A stretch of 64,000 nt of DNA, taken from Pseudomonas guariconensis (lineage in GTDB: Bacteria > Pseudomonadota > Gammaproteobacteria > Pseudomonadales > Pseudomonadaceae). Below, piece by piece: positions 43,494 to 51,665 of the stretch; position 1 is the first letter of the stretch; every line of letters starts with the position of its first letter. The notes below the pieces were generated by a model. It saw only the letters and a list, made by a program, of their open reading frames with translations. It was not told the origin of the DNA and did not search any database. The DNA is taken from NCBI RefSeq assembly GCF_024127895.1, contig NZ_JAMYBK010000015.1, forward strand, positions 60,039 to 124,038, given 5' to 3'. Made by a program: the position numbers and the translations under genes.

Positions 43494-44119
43494 GCGAGCG
43501 CCAGGAACGGCGCGGGGTCGCCGCAGCCGACGCGGATCACTTCCGGTTCGTCGCCGGCCAGGCTGATCACGGTCGAGGCCTTCAGGTCGCCGAAACCACC
43601 GTCGATGATCAGGTCGACGTGGTGCTCCAGGCGCTGGCGGATCTCGTAGGGGTCGGTCATCGGCTCTTCGTCCCCCGGCATGATCAGGCTCACGCTCATC
43701 AACGGCTCGCCCAGCTCTTCGAGCAAGGCCAGGACGATCGGGTTGGACGGCACCCGCAGGCCGATGGTCCGGCGTTTCTCGTGCAGCAACAGCCGTGGTA
43801 CTTCGCGCGTGGCATTGAGGATGAAGGTGTACGGCCCGGGGATGTGCGCCTTGAGCAGGCGGAAGGTGGCCGTGTCGATCTTGGCGAACAGGCCCATCTG
43901 CGACAGGTCGCAGCACAGCAGGGTGAAATTGTGGTTCTTGTCCAGTTGGCGCAAGCGCCGGACCCGCTCCACGGCGGTCTTGTCACCGATCTGACAGCCC
44001 ATCGCGTAGGCCGAGTCGGTGGGGTACACCACCACGCCACCCTTGCGGATGATCTCGACGGCCTGCTTGATCAGGCGTGCCTGCGGATTTTCCGCATGGA
44101 TCTGGAAGAATTGGCTCAC
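43490..44119 (-). CDS. YciO-type protein (Sua5/YciO/YrdC family)
   Basis: 209-aa protein of the family that includes the threonylcarbamoyl-AMP synthases of tRNA t6A biosynthesis. The KxR-type nucleotide site is in VRRLRQLDKNHNFTLLC, and GLRVPSNPIVLALLEELGEPLMSVSLIMPG is a family stretch. By length and context (with trpH-like and scpA) it is the YciO branch, whose exact role is less certain than that of TsaC. The start is GTG 44119 with AGGACG ahead; an ATG at 44155 is possible but has no better site. It ends in a 4-bp overlap with scpA. Confidence 0.88.
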   Translation of the reverse strand: MSQFFQIHAENPQARLIKQAVEIIRKGGVVVYPTDSAYAMGCQIGDKTAVERVRRLRQLDKNHNFTLLCCDLSQMGLFAKIDTATFRLLKAHIPGPYTFILNATREVPRLLLHEKRRTIGLRVPSNPIVLALLEELGEPLMSVSLIMPGDEEPMTDPYEIRQRLEHHVDLIIDGGFGDLKASTVISLAGDEPEVIRVGCGDPAPFLALA

Positions 44120-44132
44120 GTAGTCGTCCTGT

Positions 44133-44993
44133 TCATACCGCCATAGGCTGTTCATGGCTGAATCGGCGCCACAAAGGTGGCAGGTCCTCGGGCAGTGGCC
44201 GGTAGGCACCGATCTCGCCCCAGGTGCCGGGGCCGTGGAAATCACTGCCGGCGCTGGCCAGCAGACCGAACTCACGGGTGAGGATGGACATCGTGCCCAC
44301 CTGCTCGGCCGGCATCATCCCGTTGACCACCTCAAGCGCCTGCCCGCCTGCCTGAATATAGTCGGCAATCAGCCGTCTGCGCTTGCTGCGTGTGAGTTCG
44401 TAGTGCATGGGATGGGCCAGGCTCACCCATGCGTTGGACTGGCGCAGGGTCGCGACGGTTTCCTCGAGCGTCGGCCAGTGCAGCTTGACGTCGCCCAGCT
44501 TGCCGGCGCCCAACCACTTGCGGAAGGCCTCGCCGCGGTCCTTGACGTGCCCGGCACGCACCAGGAACTCGGCGAAGTGCGGGCGTGCCGGGGCGTTGTC
44601 GCTGTCGCCCAGCGCCTGCTGCACGGCACGCGCGCCTTCGAGGCTGCCCGGCATGCCCTTGGCCGCCAGGCGCCGGTCGATTTCCTCGGCGCGCAGCCAG
44701 CGGCCACGGTGCAAGGCCTCGATGGCCTCGAGCAGCGGCGCTGCGTCGAGCGGGAAGTGATAGCCCAGCACATGGATGGTGGCGCCACCCCAGGTGCACG
44801 ACAGCTCCACACCACTGACCCATTGCATGCCTCGCTCGCGGCAGGCCTGGCGCGCCTCGGGCAGGCCCTCGATGGTGTCGTGGTCGGTGAGCGCCAGTGT
44901 CCGCACGCCGTGCTCATGGGCCCGGGCGACCAGTGCCGAGGGCGACAGGGCGCCGTCGGAGGCCGTGCTGTGACAGTGCAGATCAACATTCAT
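44133..44993 (-). CDS. PHP-domain nuclease, RNase AM/TrpH-like
   Basis: PHP-fold phosphoesterase (286 aa). [22 protein letters not shown] has the metal-binding DLHCHS motif, with LTDHDTIEG and a late GSDFHGPG motif. The E. coli homologue (YciV, RNase AM) is a 5'-3' exoribonuclease that matures rRNA 5' ends. It is the first gene of the PHP-yciO-scpA-scpB-rluB run, and divergent from yciB with 67 bp between start codons. Confidence 0.9.
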   Translation of the reverse strand: MNVDLHCHSTASDGALSPSALVARAHEHGVRTLALTDHDTIEGLPEARQACRERGMQWVSGVELSCTWGGATIHVLGYHFPLDAAPLLEAIEALHRGRWLRAEEIDRRLAAKGMPGSLEGARAVQQALGDSDNAPARPHFAEFLVRAGHVKDRGEAFRKWLGAGKLGDVKLHWPTLEETVATLRQSNAWVSLAHPMHYELTRSKRRRLIADYIQAGGQALEVVNGMMPAEQVGTMSILTREFGLLASAGSDFHGPGTWGEIGAYRPLPEDLPPLWRRFSHEQPMAV

Positions 44994-45060
44994 GGAGGAG
45001 CGCTTTCGCTGGAATCGATGTTTGATATTATGCCGTCACATCCCGCTTCTGGCTGCCACT

Positions 45061-45657
45061 GTGAAACAATTCATCGATTTCATCCCGCTGCTGCTGTTCT
45101 TCATCGTCTACAAGCTCGATCCGCGCCCCCTCGAAATCGCCGGCCATGGCTTCGAGTTGGGCGGCATCTACAGTGCCACGGCGGTGCTGATCATCAGCTC
45201 GCTGGTGGTCTACGGGGCGCTGTTCGTGCGCCAGGGCAAGCTGGAAAAAGGCCAGTTGCTGACCCTCGTGGCCTGCCTGGTGTTCGGCGGCCTGACCCTC
45301 GCCTTCCACAGCGAGACCTTCCTCAAGTGGAAGGCCCCGGTGGTCAACTGGCTGTTCGCCCTGGGCTTCGCCGCCAGCCACTTCATCGGCGACCGGGTGC
45401 TGATCAAGCGCATCATGGGCCATGCCGTGGCCCTGCCCGACGCCATCTGGACACGCCTGAACCTGGCCTGGATCGGCTTTTTCCTGGTCTGCGGCGCGGC
45501 CAACCTGTTCGTCGCCTTCACCTTCCAGGACATCTGGGTCGACTTCAAGGTGTTCGGCAGCCTGGGCATGACCGTGATCTTCCTGGTGGCCCAGGGCGTG
45601 TACCTCTCGCGCCACCTGCACGACAGCGATCCCTCCACCTCCAAACCCAAGGATTGA
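45061..45657 (+). CDS. yciB: Intracellular septation protein YciB (IspZ)
   Basis: Polytopic inner-membrane protein (198 aa), homologous to E. coli YciB, which affects cell division and envelope synthesis. The start [19 protein letters not shown] is characteristic, and [15 protein letters not shown] and [13 protein letters not shown] segments are conserved. The start codon is GTG at 45061; a frame open from 44992 has no family residues. It is followed after 1 bp by yciI, as in other Pseudomonas and enteric genomes. Confidence 0.93.
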   Translation: MKQFIDFIPLLLFFIVYKLDPRPLEIAGHGFELGGIYSATAVLIISSLVVYGALFVRQGKLEKGQLLTLVACLVFGGLTLAFHSETFLKWKAPVVNWLFALGFAASHFIGDRVLIKRIMGHAVALPDAIWTRLNLAWIGFFLVCGAANLFVAFTFQDIWVDFKVFGSLGMTVIFLVAQGVYLSRHLHDSDPSTSKPKD

Positions 45658-45658
45658 C

Positions 45659-45958
45659 ATGCTCTACGCCATCATTGCCAGCGACGTCGAAGGTTCCCTG
45701 GAAAAGCGCCTGGCCGCCCGCCCCGCGCACATCGAGCGCCTGCAGCAGCTCAAGGCCGAAGGCCGCGTGGTACTGGCCGGCCCGCACCCGGCGATCGACA
45801 GCAACGACCCGGGCGAAGCCGGCTTCAGCGGCAGCCTGATCGTCGCCGAGTTCGATTCCCTGGCCGCGGCCAAGGCCTGGGCCGATGCCGACCCGTACGT
45901 CGCCGCGGGCGTCTACGACAAGGTCGTGGTCAAGCCGTTCAAGCAGGTCCTGCCCTGA
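45659..45958 (+). CDS. yciI: YciI family protein
   Basis: Small ferredoxin-like fold protein (99 aa). It has [25 protein letters not shown], with the conserved His-Asp pair of the YciI family (RPAHI, GPHPA and [12 protein letters not shown] segments). The family's activity is unclear; members resemble muconolactone isomerase-like enzymes. It starts 1 bp after the yciB stop and is the last gene before the REP/MITE region. Confidence 0.92.
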   Translation: MLYAIIASDVEGSLEKRLAARPAHIERLQQLKAEGRVVLAGPHPAIDSNDPGEAGFSGSLIVAEFDSLAAAKAWADADPYVAAGVYDKVVVKPFKQVLP

Positions 45959-46008
45959 GCAGCGAGACGACCTCGGTGCCGGCCTGAGCCGTTTTTGGGG
46001 CCGCTTCG

Positions 46009-46261
46009 CGCCCCATCGCCGGCAAGCCGGCTCCCACACAGGCTGTGTGAAAACCTCCAATGCTTTTTCAGGATCGCGCTTCTACGCGAAATCTGGAAAA
46101 GCTTGGCTGCTCAACTCACCCAGAATACGCGTAGAAGCGCGATTTTTAGGTTATTTTTTGAACAGCCCGATTGCTCGGAGGGTTTTCACACAGCCTGCAC
46201 AGGGATAGCGTTGAACGTGAGGCTTGCGCCATCCTGTGGGAGCTGGCTTGCCAGCGATGGG
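46009..46261. repeat. REP pair split by the MITE-like element
   Basis: The left arm CATCGCCGGCAAGCCGGCTCCC ends near 46036 and the right arm GGGAGCTGGCTTGCCAGCGATG ends near 46260. They are nearly complementary, as in the REP pair at 32468-32553, but lie almost 200 bp apart because the element at 46041-46195 sits between them. Confidence 0.75.
46041..46195. mobile_element. MITE-like element
   Basis: 155 bp bounded by perfect 15-bp terminal inverted repeats GGCTGTGTGAAAACC / GGTTTTCACACAGCC. Inside is a second perfect 16-bp inverted repeat ATCGCGCTTCTACGCG (46073-46088) / CGCGTAGAAGCGCGAT (46128-46143). There is no open frame for a transposase, and the interior is more AT-rich than the flanks. 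The structure fits a non-autonomous transposable element moved by a transposase elsewhere. No clear target duplication can be set. Confidence 0.75.
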
Positions 46262-46361
46262 CTGCAAGGCAGCCCCAAGCTGCAGCCACCGCTGCCCTTC
46301 GGCTCATCTATTCCGACGAACGGCCGACAACCTCCTGAACCGATAGGAATCAGGAGTTCCA

Positions 46362-46748
46362 ATGCGTCAAGGTCCGATGTCCCTGCTGCTTTGCCTGTTG
46401 TTGCTGTCCCCTTTCGCCACTGCCCAGCAACCCTTGTCGCTGGAAGCCGGTGCCCGCATCACCGAGCTGCAACAGCGCCTGGAAGAGAGCGAGAAGCAAC
46501 GCGCCACGCTCGCCCAGCAGTTGCAGAACGCCGACAGCGAGCGGCTGGATGCCCAGCTCACCCGCCTGCGCCAGGAGAACCAGCGCCTGAAGCTGGCGAT
46601 CAAGGAACTGCAGGCCAGCCCTGCCCAGGCCCTGCTGACCGACCAGCAGCTGTGGTTCCTGATCGGTTCGGCCGTTGCACTGTTCTCGGCCGTCTGCGGT
46701 ATCTTTGCCAGTGGCGGACACAGGAGACGCCGTCAATGGTTGAATTGA
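46362..46748 (+). CDS. Exported coiled-coil membrane protein upstream of cpxR
   Basis: 128-aa protein of unknown function. It has an N-terminal signal-like segment (MSLLLCLLLLSPFATA), a coiled-coil region about residues 30-90 (ITELQQRLEESEKQRATLAQQL and LTRLRQENQRLKLAIKEL), and one C-terminal membrane span (LWFLIGSAVALFSAVCGIFASG) followed by a basic tail (GGHRRRRQWLN). The layout suggests a periplasmic coiled coil anchored in the inner membrane. AGGAG lies 5 bp before ATG 46362. The cpxR start is only 7 bp after its stop, so it may act with the Cpx system. Similar proteins in Pseudomonas carry the misleading label IF-2. Confidence 0.85.
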   Translation: MRQGPMSLLLCLLLLSPFATAQQPLSLEAGARITELQQRLEESEKQRATLAQQLQNADSERLDAQLTRLRQENQRLKLAIKELQASPAQALLTDQQLWFLIGSAVALFSAVCGIFASGGHRRRRQWLN

Positions 46749-46755
46749 GTGAGTC

Positions 46756-47433
46756 ATGAGCGAGCTGTTACTGATTGACGATGACCAGGAACTCTGCGAG
46801 CTGCTCGGCAGCTGGCTGGTCCAGGAAGGTTTTGCGGTACGCGCCTGCCACGACGGCCAGAGCGCGCGCCAGGCCTTGGCCGAGCACGCCCCTTCGGCGG
46901 TGGTGCTGGACGTGATGCTGCCCGACGGCAGTGGCCTGGAGCTGCTCAAGCAGCTGCGCAGCGAGCATGCCGACCTGCCGGTGCTGATGCTCTCGGCGCG
47001 GGGCGAGCCGCTGGACCGCATCCTCGGCCTGGAGCTTGGGGCCGACGACTACCTGGCCAAGCCCTGCGACCCGCGCGAGCTCACTGCCCGCCTGCGCGCC
47101 GTGCTGCGCCGCAGCCACCCGGCCGCCAGCAGCAGCCAGGTCGAGGTCGGCGACCTGACCTTCAGCCCTGCACGGGGTGTGGTCAGCATCGACGAGCGCG
47201 AGATGACCCTGACCCTTTCCGAGAGCCGCATCCTCGAAGCCCTGCTGCGCCAACCGGGCGAGCCACTGGACAAGCAGGAGCTGGCGCAGGTCGGCCTGGG
47301 ACGCAAGTTGACGCTGTACGACCGCAGCCTGGACATGCACGTCAGCAACCTGCGCAAGAAGATCGGCCCACACGCCGACGGCCGCCCTCGCATCGTCGCC
47401 CTGCGCAGCCGGGGCTACTACTACAGCCTCTAA
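46756..47433 (+). CDS. cpxR: Response regulator CpxR
   Basis: OmpR/PhoB-type regulator (225 aa) of envelope stress. The receiver domain has the acidic cluster IDDDQE, the phospho-acceptor Asp52 (VVLDVMLPDG) and the conserved Lys in LAKPCDPRE. The C-terminal winged helix contains YDRSLDMHVSNLRKKIGPH, typical of CpxR. It lies before cpxP and cpxA on the same strand. Confidence 0.93.
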   Translation: MSELLLIDDDQELCELLGSWLVQEGFAVRACHDGQSARQALAEHAPSAVVLDVMLPDGSGLELLKQLRSEHADLPVLMLSARGEPLDRILGLELGADDYLAKPCDPRELTARLRAVLRRSHPAASSSQVEVGDLTFSPARGVVSIDEREMTLTLSESRILEALLRQPGEPLDKQELAQVGLGRKLTLYDRSLDMHVSNLRKKIGPHADGRPRIVALRSRGYYYSL

Positions 47434-47435
47434 CC

Positions 47436-47500
47436 AAGCTGCAAGCTAGAAGCAGATCACGCGACCGACACCGATCCGCTCTTGTCTTGCAGCTTGAAGC
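47436..47500. repeat. AAGCTGCAAG palindromic repeat, copy 1
   Basis: Inverted arms AAGCTGCAAG (47436-47445) and CTTGCAGCTT (47486-47495) in the cpxR-cpxP gap. Inside is GATC-N13-GATC, and the CGATCCGCT segment is shared with the copy at 58651-58738. It differs from the REP elements of the window. Confidence 0.7.
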
Positions 47501-47504
47501 TGTC

Positions 47505-47520
47505 TTTACCCAGCCTTTAC
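47505..47520 (-). promoter_or_regulatory. Candidate CpxR box before cpxP
   Basis: TTTAC-N6-TTTAC on the plus strand, which is GTAAA-N6-GTAAA on the minus strand. The CpxR box in enteric bacteria is a tandem GTAAA with a spacer near 5 bp. It lies 81 bp upstream of the cpxP start, a suitable place for activation of cpxP by CpxR. Confidence 0.62.
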
Positions 47521-47600
47521 CGTCCGCTGACCGCCCTTGACCTTGATCCCCCTAGACTGGGCTCATCCGGTAATCACCGGCCCATGAAAGGAGAAACACC

Positions 47601-48017
47601 ATGCGCAAGACCCTTATCGCCCTGATGTTCGCCGCCGCCCTGCCGACCGTAGCCATGGCCATGCCCGACGGCGGCCCGCGCCACAACGGCCCGCATCATC
47701 GCGGTGACGCGCCTTTCGCCCAGCTGGACCTGAGCCGCGAGCAACGCCAGCAGATCGGCAAGCTGATGGGTGAGCAGATGAAGCAGCGCCGCGACATCAC
47801 CCAGCGCTACCTGGACAAACTGCCCGCGGCCGAGCAGAAAGCCCTGAAGGACGAGCTCAAGGCCAGCCACGACAAGACCCAGGCCGACATCCGCGGCCTG
47901 CTCAAGCCTGAGCAACAGAAGAAGTTCGACGAACTGCAGAAGAAACGTGCCGAACGCAAGGCCGAGTGGAAAGAGTTCCAGGCCTGGAAGGCTGAAAAAG
48001 CCGGCAAGGCCCAGTAA
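47601..48017 (+). CDS. cpxP: Periplasmic Spy/CpxP-family protein
   Basis: 138-aa exported protein of the LTXXQ/Spy-CpxP family, which binds misfolded envelope proteins and dampens CpxA. It has a signal peptide (MRKTLIALMFAAALPTVAMA), a His-rich N-terminus (GGPRHNGPHHRGD), the first family-like motif DLSREQRQQIGKL and a second one in LKPEQQKKFDEL, and a Lys/Glu-rich C-terminal helix. GAAAGGAG precedes the ATG. It sits between cpxR and cpxA with a candidate CpxR box upstream and a terminator downstream. Confidence 0.9.
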   Translation: MRKTLIALMFAAALPTVAMAMPDGGPRHNGPHHRGDAPFAQLDLSREQRQQIGKLMGEQMKQRRDITQRYLDKLPAAEQKALKDELKASHDKTQADIRGLLKPEQQKKFDELQKKRAERKAEWKEFQAWKAEKAGKAQ

Positions 48018-48032
48018 GCTGTCACCCCCCTG

Positions 48033-48062
48033 CCCGGCCCGCTCCCATGCGGGCCGGGTTTT
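48033..48062 (+). terminator. Terminator between cpxP and cpxA
   Basis: CCCGGCCCGC-TCCCAT-GCGGGCCGGG followed by TTTT, 15 bp after the cpxP stop and 24 bp before the cpxA start codon. It should end most cpxP transcripts and let only part reach cpxA. Confidence 0.88.
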
Positions 48063-48086
48063 GTCCGTTCGTTGGAGGAGCCTGTC

Positions 48087-49421
48087 TTGCGTTCACTGTT
48101 CTGGCGCATCCTGGCCAGTTTCTGGCTGGCCATTACCCTGGTCGCCGGCCTGTCGATCCTGCTCGGCCACATGCTCAACCAGGACGCCTGGATCCTCAGT
48201 CGCCACCCTGGCCTGAACACCCTGGCCAGCCACTGGGCCCGGCATTACGAACAGGAAGGCAGGGAATCCGCCCAGCACTTCCTGGAACGGCGCAAACAGC
48301 GCTTCAAGATCGATGTCCAGGTGCTCGACGACAGCGGCGAGGCCGTGGTGCCTGGCACCTTCCCGCGCCGTGCCGCAGCCTTCGAGGCGCGCCAGCACAA
48401 CGATCAGCGTCGCCTGCCCTGGCGTCGCCTGACCGAGGAATACACCAGCCCCTATAGCGGCGAGACTTACCTGCTGATCTACCGCATCCCCCACCCGGCG
48501 CTGGACGCCTGGCACCGCGAGAGCCTGCTCTGGCCGCTCAGTGCCCTGGGCATCGCCCTGGTGGTACTGACCCTGTTCAGCCTGCTGGTGACCCTGTCCA
48601 TCACCCGCCCACTCAGCCGCCTGCGCGGCGCGGTGCACGACCTTGGCCAGACCAGCTACCAGCAGCACAGCCTGGCCCGTCTGGCCGCCCGGCGCGACGA
48701 GTTCGGCGTGTTGGCCAACGACTTCAACAAGATGGGGGCGCGCCTGCAGAGCCTGATCGGCAGCCAGCGCCAGCTGCTGCGCGATGTGTCCCACGAACTG
48801 CGCTCGCCCCTGGCGCGCCTGCGCATCGCCCTGGCCCTGGCCGAGCGCGCCGGCCCCGAGCAGCGCCAGACGCTATGGCCACGCCTGACCCGCGAGTGCG
48901 ACCGCCTGGAAGACCTGATCAGCGAGATCCTCGCCCTGGCCCGGGTCGATGCCGAACAAGCCCACAGCGAGGCTGTCGACGTCAACGCCCTGCTCGGCAG
49001 CGTGCGCAAGGATGCCCAGCTCAGCGCCCCGGAGCAGGACGTGCGCCTGGAAGCCACGCCCGGCCTGACCTTGCAGGGCTGGCCAACGCTGATCGAACGT
49101 GCCGTGGACAACCTGCTGCGCAATGCCTTGCGCTTCAATCCGCCGGGGAAACCGATCGAGATCCGTGCCAGCCGTGAACAAGACCGCGTAGTACTGAGTG
49201 TGCGCGACCATGGCCCTGGGGTAGCCGAGGAGCACCTGGCGCAACTGGGCGAGCCTTTCTTCCGCGCACCGGGGCAGGAGGCGCCAGGGCACGGCCTGGG
49301 GCTGGCCATCGCCCGGCGAGCGGCGGAACGCCATGGGGGCAGCCTGGTGCTGAGCAATCACCCGCAGAGGGGCTTCATCGCCAGGCTGGAGTTACCCCTG
49401 GCCGAGGCGATGGGCAGTTGA
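48087..49421 (+). CDS. cpxA: Sensor histidine kinase CpxA
   Basis: Inner-membrane envelope stress sensor (444 aa). An N-terminal membrane span (WRILASFWLAITLVAGLSIL) is followed by a periplasmic domain, a second span near residues 150-172 (LSALGIALVVLTLFSLLVTLS), a HAMP domain, the H-box VSHELRSPLARLRIAL, and an HATPase domain with GHGLGLAIARRAAERHGG. I set the start at TTG 48087, 6 bp after GGAGGAG, because the open frame further upstream consists of that Shine-Dalgarno. The rare start codon and the terminator ahead suggest low expression. Confidence 0.92.
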   Translation: MRSLFWRILASFWLAITLVAGLSILLGHMLNQDAWILSRHPGLNTLASHWARHYEQEGRESAQHFLERRKQRFKIDVQVLDDSGEAVVPGTFPRRAAAFEARQHNDQRRLPWRRLTEEYTSPYSGETYLLIYRIPHPALDAWHRESLLWPLSALGIALVVLTLFSLLVTLSITRPLSRLRGAVHDLGQTSYQQHSLARLAARRDEFGVLANDFNKMGARLQSLIGSQRQLLRDVSHELRSPLARLRIALALAERAGPEQRQTLWPRLTRECDRLEDLISEILALARVDAEQAHSEAVDVNALLGSVRKDAQLSAPEQDVRLEATPGLTLQGWPTLIERAVDNLLRNALRFNPPGKPIEIRASREQDRVVLSVRDHGPGVAEEHLAQLGEPFFRAPGQEAPGHGLGLAIARRAAERHGGSLVLSNHPQRGFIARLELPLAEAMGS

Positions 49422-49453
49422 ATCCCGGGGGCACGAAGCGGCCCCCAAAACCC

Positions 49454-50011
49454 TCATTCGCCCCAGGCACTGACGAACTGGGCAGTCTCCAGCACCGGCG
49501 CGGTCCGCGGCTCGCTCACCGGCGTGCCCAGGTACAGGTAGCCGATCAGCTCCTCGTTGTCCGCCAAGCCCAGCCCCCGATGCACATGGGCATCGAACGC
49601 CATGTCGCCCGTGCGCCACACCGCGCCGATACCCTGGGCATGGGCAGCGATGAGAATACCGTGTGCCGCACAGCCCGCGGCCAGGCGCTGCTCCGACTTG
49701 GGCACCTTGAAATGATCCTGCAGGCGTGCGATCACCACGACCAGCAGGGGCGCCCGCAGCGGCATGGCGCGCGCCTTGTCCAGCGCGGCCTGGCTGGCAT
49801 CGCCCTTGTTCTGCACGGCTTCGGCGAACAGCTCACCGAGCTTTTCCCGGCCCGTCCCCTCGATGGTCAGGAAGCGCCAGGGGCGCAGTTGGCCATGGTC
49901 CGGGGCACGCAGCGCCGCCTGGAACAGCGCCTCGCGCTGGGCGGCATTGGGCGCCGGGTCGGTGAGGCGTGGCACGGAAACACGGTTGAGCAATGCGTCG
50001 AGAGCCTCCAT
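49454..50011 (-). CDS. Nitroreductase family protein, YdjA-like
   Basis: FMN-dependent oxidoreductase (185 aa) of the small nitroreductase branch (YdjA type). Family segments are LFQAALRAPDHGQLRPWRF and GIGAVWRTGDMAFDAHVHRGLGL. The start MEALDALLNRVSVPRL is typical for YdjA. No partner genes are obvious. It is convergent with cpxA. Confidence 0.9.
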   Translation of the reverse strand: MEALDALLNRVSVPRLTDPAPNAAQREALFQAALRAPDHGQLRPWRFLTIEGTGREKLGELFAEAVQNKGDASQAALDKARAMPLRAPLLVVVIARLQDHFKVPKSEQRLAAGCAAHGILIAAHAQGIGAVWRTGDMAFDAHVHRGLGLADNEELIGYLYLGTPVSEPRTAPVLETAQFVSAWGE

Positions 50012-50050
50012 AGGCTACCCTCCTGGCAAACGAAATGTGCGGCCATTCTC

Positions 50051-50146
50051 AAGCTGCGAGCGACAAGCTGCAAGCTTCAGGAAAAAGCCGGCCATGCACA
50101 GCCCGCTGTTTCTTGCAGCTCGCAGCTTGTCGCTTGCAGCTGCCTG
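50051..50146. repeat. AAGCTGCAAG palindromic repeat, copy 2
   Basis: Long imperfect palindrome with arms AGCTGCGAGCGACAAGCTGC (50052-50071) and GCAGCTTGTCGCTTGCAGCT (50122-50141), one mismatch, between the divergent nitroreductase and trkH genes. The arms resemble those of the copies at 47436-47500 and 58651-58738. Confidence 0.78.
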
Positions 50147-50194
50147 ACCCACAGGTAGAATGGCGCCCTTCCGTTTCGAGTCAGAGCAGATCAC

Positions 50195-51649
50195 ATGGCG
50201 TTGCCGACCTTAAGGATCATTGGTTTCATCATCGGCATCTTCCTGATCACCCTGGCGGTCAGCATGGTCGTGCCCATGGCGACCCTGGTGATCTTCGAGC
50301 GCACCGGCGACATGCCGTCGTTCCTCTGGTCGAGCCTGATCACCTTCGTCGCCGGCCTGGCCATGGTCATCCAGGGCCGCCCCGAACACGTGCGCCTGCG
50401 GCCTCGCGACATGTACCTGCTGACCGTCAGCAGTTGGGTGGTGGTGTGCGTGTTCGCCGCCCTGCCCCTGCTCCTGACCCAGCACATCAGCTATACCGAC
50501 GCCTTCTTCGAAAGCATGTCCGGCATCACCGCCACCGGCGCCACGGTGCTCAGCGGGCTGGACAACATGTCGCCAGGGATCCTGATGTGGCGCTCGATGC
50601 TGCACTGGCTCGGCGGCATCGGCTTCATCGCCATGGCGGTGGCGATCCTGCCGCTGCTGCGCATCGGTGGCATGCGCCTGTTCCAGACCGAGTCCTCGGA
50701 CCGCTCGGAGAAGGTCATGCCACGCTCGCACATGGTCGCCAAGTCGATCGTGCTGGTGTACATCGGCATCACCCTGCTCGGCAGCCTGGCTTTCTGGTGG
50801 GCCGGCATGACCCCGTTCGACGCCGTCAACCACGCCATGTCGGCGATCTCCACCGGCGGCTTCTCCACCTCGGATCAATCCCTGGCCAAGTGGGACATGC
50901 CGGCGGTGCACTGGGTCGCGGTGGTGGTGATGATCCTCGGCAGCATGCCGTTCACCCTGTACGTGGCCACCTTGCGCGGGCACCGCAAGGCACTGTTCAA
51001 GGACCAGCAGGTCCAGGGCCTGCTCGGCCTGCTGGTCGCGACCTGGGTCGTCCTTGGCACCTGGTACTGGGCCACCACCAGCCTGCCCTGGCTCGACGCC
51101 TTGCGCCACGTGGCACTGAACGTCACCTCGGTGGTCACCACCACCGGCTTCGCCCTGGGCGACTACAGCCTGTGGGGCAACTTCTCGCTGATGCTGTTCT
51201 TCTACCTGGGCTTCATCGGCGGCTGCTCGGGGTCGACCGCTGGCGGGATCAAGATCTTCCGCTTCCAGGTGGCCTACATCCTGCTCAAGGCCAACCTCAA
51301 CCAACTGATCCACCCGCGCGCGGTGATCAAGCAAAAGTACAACGGCCACCGCCTCGACGAGGAGATCGTACGCTCGATCCTGACCTTCTCGTTCTTCTTC
51401 GCCATCACCATCTGCATCATCGCCCTGTTGCTGTCACTGCTGGGCGTGGACTGGATGACCGCCCTGACCGGCGCCGCCGGCACCGTCTCGGGCGTCGGCC
51501 CTGGCCTGGGCGAGGTGATCGGCCCGGCCGGCAACTATGCCAGCCTGCCGGACGCGGCCAAGTGGATCCTCGCCGGCGGCATGTTGCTCGGCCGCCTGGA
51601 GATCATCACGGTGCTGGTCTTGTGCATGCCGGCATTCTGGCGTCACTGA
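50195..51649 (+). CDS. trkH: Potassium uptake protein TrkH family
   Basis: Membrane subunit (484 aa) of the Trk K+ uptake system. Four pore-loop regions with filter-like residues are visible, among them SGITATGATVL, STGGFSTSD, TTTGFALGDY and GGCSGSTAGGIK. The start MALPTLRIIGFIIG is typical for Pseudomonas TrkH. The cytoplasmic partner TrkA is not in the window. Several GxG-type filter residues confirm the family; Trk versus Ktr type is set by length. Confidence 0.93.
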   Translation: MALPTLRIIGFIIGIFLITLAVSMVVPMATLVIFERTGDMPSFLWSSLITFVAGLAMVIQGRPEHVRLRPRDMYLLTVSSWVVVCVFAALPLLLTQHISYTDAFFESMSGITATGATVLSGLDNMSPGILMWRSMLHWLGGIGFIAMAVAILPLLRIGGMRLFQTESSDRSEKVMPRSHMVAKSIVLVYIGITLLGSLAFWWAGMTPFDAVNHAMSAISTGGFSTSDQSLAKWDMPAVHWVAVVVMILGSMPFTLYVATLRGHRKALFKDQQVQGLLGLLVATWVVLGTWYWATTSLPWLDALRHVALNVTSVVTTTGFALGDYSLWGNFSLMLFFYLGFIGGCSGSTAGGIKIFRFQVAYILLKANLNQLIHPRAVIKQKYNGHRLDEEIVRSILTFSFFFAITICIIALLLSLLGVDWMTALTGAAGTVSGVGPGLGEVIGPAGNYASLPDAAKWILAGGMLLGRLEIITVLVLCMPAFWRH

Positions 51650-51665
51650 CCCAGGATACGCCCCG

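Larger units (their letters stand above)
45959..46361. other. Intergenic region with REP arms and a MITE-like element
   Basis: 403 bp without a gene. A REP arm (about 46009-46037) and an opposed REP arm (about 46235-46261) flank a 155-bp MITE-like element (46041-46195). The last part should hold the promoter of the cpx-linked genes. Confidence 0.7.

Noticed and set aside
43494..43916. Longer N-terminus for scpA
   Set aside because: These codons lie over yciO in another frame and do not resemble ScpA; the GTG at 43493 overlaps the yciO stop, as is usual for coupled genes.
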